Shown: positions 6,107 to 6,148 of the stretch, one piece after another
How the letters are laid out: every line of letters begins with the position of its first letter
Position numbering within the stretch: position 1 is the stretch's first letter
From: Collinsella sp.
Lineage (GTDB): Bacteria; Actinomycetota; Coriobacteriia; Coriobacteriales; Coriobacteriaceae
Assembly (NCBI GenBank): GCA_022745215.1
Contig: JAIIWC010000073.1
Location: 1-6,148, forward strand
DNA: 6,148 nt
Reading direction: 5' to 3'
Notes under the pieces: model-generated
Seen by the model: the letters and a program-made list of their open reading frames with translations, nothing else
Told to the model about the DNA's origin: nothing
The model's database searches: none
Position numbers and translations under genes: made by a program

Positions 6107-6148
6107 CCAGTCGAAAACGCCGAGCGCCCTTGCATCATCGGCTAACGG

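Noticed and set aside
6051..6111. Inverted repeat ACTGGTT (6051-6057) / AACCAGT (6105-6111) around the candidate pepD promoter
   Set aside because: Only 7 bp with a 47-nt gap. Such a pair has an appreciable chance of arising at random in this length, and no regulator is suggested.
5934..6138. N-terminally extended pepD start at 6138
   Set aside because: The extra 35 residues would be unlike the family, and AAGGAGG sits directly before the ATG at 6033.

Overview
The window is G+C-rich bacterial DNA that is almost entirely coding. The gene order (disA-ispD-ispF-cysS), codon usage and protein flavour suggest an actinobacterium of the Coriobacteriia, possibly Collinsella or a relative. This placement rests on general resemblance, not on a search.

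Layout. From about 3690 down to the left edge, a tightly packed minus-strand operon reads disA (diadenylate cyclase) > ispD > ispF > cysS. Its junctions are a 1-nt TAATG overlap, an 11-nt overlap and a 3-nt gap, so the four genes are probably co-transcribed and partly translationally coupled. They join c-di-AMP signalling/DNA-integrity scanning, two steps of the MEP isoprenoid pathway and cysteine tRNA charging. A related order (disA ... ispD-ispF ... cysS) is known from Bacillus-type genomes. A 226-bp divergent intergenic region (3691-3916) separates disA from plus-strand mntP, a Mn2+ efflux pump, and holds a candidate promoter and leader structures for mntP. mntP converges on minus-strand pepD, an M20-family Xaa-His dipeptidase, and a strong hairpin at 4501-4535 lies between their 3' ends. 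The right edge holds the pepD upstream region with a weak candidate promoter.

The most unusual point is at the left edge. The cysS frame is normal through the catalytic core, the KMSKS loop and the start of the DALR-type helical region (about residue 376). It then changes, without a stop, into about 90 residues of hydrophobic, aromatic-rich sequence that looks like part of a polytopic membrane protein. This is either a chimeric assembly join or a real rearrangement that removed the end of cysS. Apart from this and the possible structured mntP leader, the region is conventional housekeeping DNA. I see no mobile element, CRISPR array, tRNA or rRNA, and no clear undescribed system.
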